Source of the DNA: CAYGYG01 sp964354155
GTDB lineage: Bacteria > Hydrothermota > Tepidihabitantia > SM23-42 > CAYGYG01
Assembly: GCA_964354155.1 (NCBI GenBank)
Contig: CAYGYG010000043.1
Coordinates: 1-16,241 of the forward strand
Reading direction: 5' to 3'
DNA: 16,241 bases
Shown here: positions 14,719 to 16,241 of the stretch, one piece after another
Layout: each line of letters opens with the position of its first letter
Position numbering within the stretch: position 1 is the first letter of the stretch
The notes under the pieces: generated by a model
Databases searched by the model: none
What the model was told of the DNA's origin: nothing
What the model saw: only the letters and a program-made list of their open reading frames with translations
Translations under genes and position numbers: made by a program

Positions 14719-16241
14719 ATGAAGAAGCTGCTAACCCTAACGGTCGTCCTCCTGGCTCTGGGATATTCGCGTTCGCTTACGAATTCGCCGCCGCCAGGCC
14801 GGGCTTTTGACCTGAAGAATCATGATGCCAACCAGTGGTTACTACCGATAACCAGTTTCGGTGAATTCGGGCAGAGCATAACCGCCGGAGCGGGTGGTGA
14901 GTGGCCAAGAGGCAGCGGACACAAGTATATCTTCGGTGCCGGGGTCTGGGTCGGCTGCCGTCAGCGCAACGCGGCGGGCGGTTTTGACACGCTCGTGACC
15001 TTCGCTTACAACCCGAACTCGGGCGGCAATGAGATGGTTCCGGGATTGATCGGCCAATCGACCGGTGACCCGGCGGCCCGGGTCTACATGTACCCGACCG
15101 ACTGGCCGCCACCCAAGGGCATCTTCGCGATGGCGCCCCAGGGATTCAATTCGTTCCAGGACGGCTGGACGGTGTACAACGATGCCGATATTGCGGCGCA
15201 CGTTCCGCTGGACACGCGGCCGATCAACTTCGAGATCTATCAAACCAGTTATGTCTGGAATCTTTACGACAATCGGGACATCGTCTTTCTGAAATTCGAG
15301 ATCAAGAACAAGAATGTGGATACGCTCAAAGACGTCTACGTCGCGGTGGCAACGGACAACGACGTCGGGTTCGCCGGCGATGACGTCAACGGGCTTCGGC
15401 TGCGACGGACCTACGTGGTGGGCAGTGAAACGTTAAGGATGGACAATGTCGCGTTCACATGCGACAATACGTATCAGAACGGCCCGCCGCCCTGGGGTTG
15501 TGTTGCGTTTGACTACCTGCAGAGTCCGTACGCCCTGAGTAATGACAAAGACGATGATCGCGCGCGCGACATCCTTCTCTATGGCGATACCATTACGATC
15601 ATGGACAAACAGGAAGTCGACTCGACATGGTGGCTATCGCACGTTCCGCGCAAATTGTGGGATGGGGACCTGGACGGAGTACCTGATTGGCGGGATGAGA
15701 GCTGTATTGAGCAGTATGGTCTGACGTCATTCCGGACTTTCACCCTGGACACTGACCCGCCCAAGGACTGGGCGCGGTATATGACGATGGCCGGTTACGA
15801 CTATCGTACGCGTATCTACGACCCGTATGATTCGATTGATGCGGGCCCAGACGACAAGCGCTTCTGCATGGCGACCGGTCCGATCACCCTGCCGCCGGAG
15901 TCCTCGACCGTGATTTTGGTGGCGGTGATTGGTGCCAAGTGGCCCTTGCCCACTGGTCTGCCGGGTGATTCGTTCGATCTAGCGCGGAAGAGCTCGATTG
16001 CGCAATACATCTACGACCACAACTGGTTACTGCCCGGTCCGCCGATCTCGCCGAACTTAGCCTGTGTGCCGGGTGATCACCGGGTCACGCTGTTATGGGA
16101 CAACTTCCCCGAGGCGATGCCGGATCCCTACTACAAGGTAATTTCCGACCCGGCCAAGCCGAACTATGACAGATTCTACAAGGAATTCGACTTTGCCGGG
16201 TACCGGGTCTGGCGGTCGATGACCGGGATCGGCAACGAGTG
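14719..16241 (+). CDS. Large secreted protein, C-terminus beyond the window
   Basis: The frame opens at ATG 14719, 4 nt after AGGAGG and 8 nt after the receptor stop, and stays open to the window end: 507 residues are visible, with no stop. A signal peptide is clear (KKLLTLTVVLLALGYS, about 1-19). I do not recognise the body, which is rich in Trp, Tyr, Asp and Pro. DGDLDGVPD at 315-323 fits a D-x-D-x-D-G-x-x-D calcium-binding loop as in thrombospondin type 3 or dockerin repeats. From about residue 445, CVPGDHRVTLLWDN and later DFAGYRVWRS look like the start of a fibronectin type III-like domain. Proteins of this build in FCB bacteria often end in a T9SS sorting domain, which would lie outside the window. 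It shares the receptor's operon, so it is probably a surface partner. Confidence 0.85.
   Translation, partial: MKKLLTLTVVLLALGYSRSLTNSPPPGRAFDLKNHDANQWLLPITSFGEFGQSITAGAGGEWPRGSGHKYIFGAGVWVGCRQRNAAGGFDTLVTFAYNPNSGGNEMVPGLIGQSTGDPAARVYMYPTDWPPPKGIFAMAPQGFNSFQDGWTVYNDADIAAHVPLDTRPINFEIYQTSYVWNLYDNRDIVFLKFEIKNKNVDTLKDVYVAVATDNDVGFAGDDVNGLRLRRTYVVGSETLRMDNVAFTCDNTYQNGPPPWGCVAFDYLQSPYALSNDKDDDRARDILLYGDTITIMDKQEVDSTWWLSHVPRKLWDGDLDGVPDWRDESCIEQYGLTSFRTFTLDTDPPKDWARYMTMAGYDYRTRIYDPYDSIDAGPDDKRFCMATGPITLPPESSTVILVAVIGAKWPLPTGLPGDSFDLARKSSIAQYIYDHNWLLPGPPISPNLACVPGDHRVTLLWDNFPEAMPDPYYKVISDPAKPNYDRFYKEFDFAGYRVWRSMTGIGNE

Overview
The window most likely comes from an uncultured Gram-negative bacterium of the FCB/candidate-phylum type; WOR-3 (Stahlbacteria) or a relative is my best guess, by inference only. 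Pointing that way are a type IX secretion (T9SS) C-terminal sorting domain, a TonB-dependent receptor with a carboxypeptidase-regulatory-like N-terminal domain, TonB, a lipoprotein, and PATAN (DUF4388) and roadblock proteins. Bacteroidota proper is less likely: promoters are near-perfect TTGACA-N16/17-TATAAT boxes, and most genes have a strong AGGAGG ribosome site about 4 nt before ATG.

Layout. 1-1095: a type IV prepilin-like gene (minus strand, own promoter) surrounded by several families of palindromic dispersed repeats. 1096-1538: RNase P RNA (rnpB) with its own promoter. 1539-1955: a mosaic tandem/palindromic repeat block with no gene. 1956-4787: a minus-strand two-gene operon, aldehyde dehydrogenase followed by a class-III PLP aminotransferase, for catabolism of an omega-amino acid (GABA-, lysine- or ornithine-like). 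4788-5066: a divergent promoter region. 5067-7965: a plus-strand run of five genes (PATAN protein, two roadblock-like proteins, two small three-helix membrane proteins); the first appears to be made from a leaderless mRNA. 8155-8850: a TonB-type energy transducer. 8875-9098: a consensus promoter followed by a structured leader of about 190 nt with a small upstream ORF. 9099-16241: a secreted Asp-box beta-propeller protein with a T9SS tail, a lipoprotein, a 929-residue TonB-dependent receptor and a large secreted protein cut by the window end.

How the parts may work together. The right half looks like one envelope programme: TonB would energise the receptor, with the lipoprotein and two secreted proteins as surface partners; neither substrate nor ExbB/ExbD is visible here. 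The PATAN/roadblock/membrane operon resembles the regulatory part of a small-GTPase (MglA-like) polarity or motility system, but no GTPase lies in the window. Its first two proteins appear to share a C-terminal helical domain that I do not recognise. These three points (the PATAN-roadblock-membrane module, its leaderless start, and the structured leader plus uORF ahead of the secretion/receptor operon) are the best candidates for undescribed biology.
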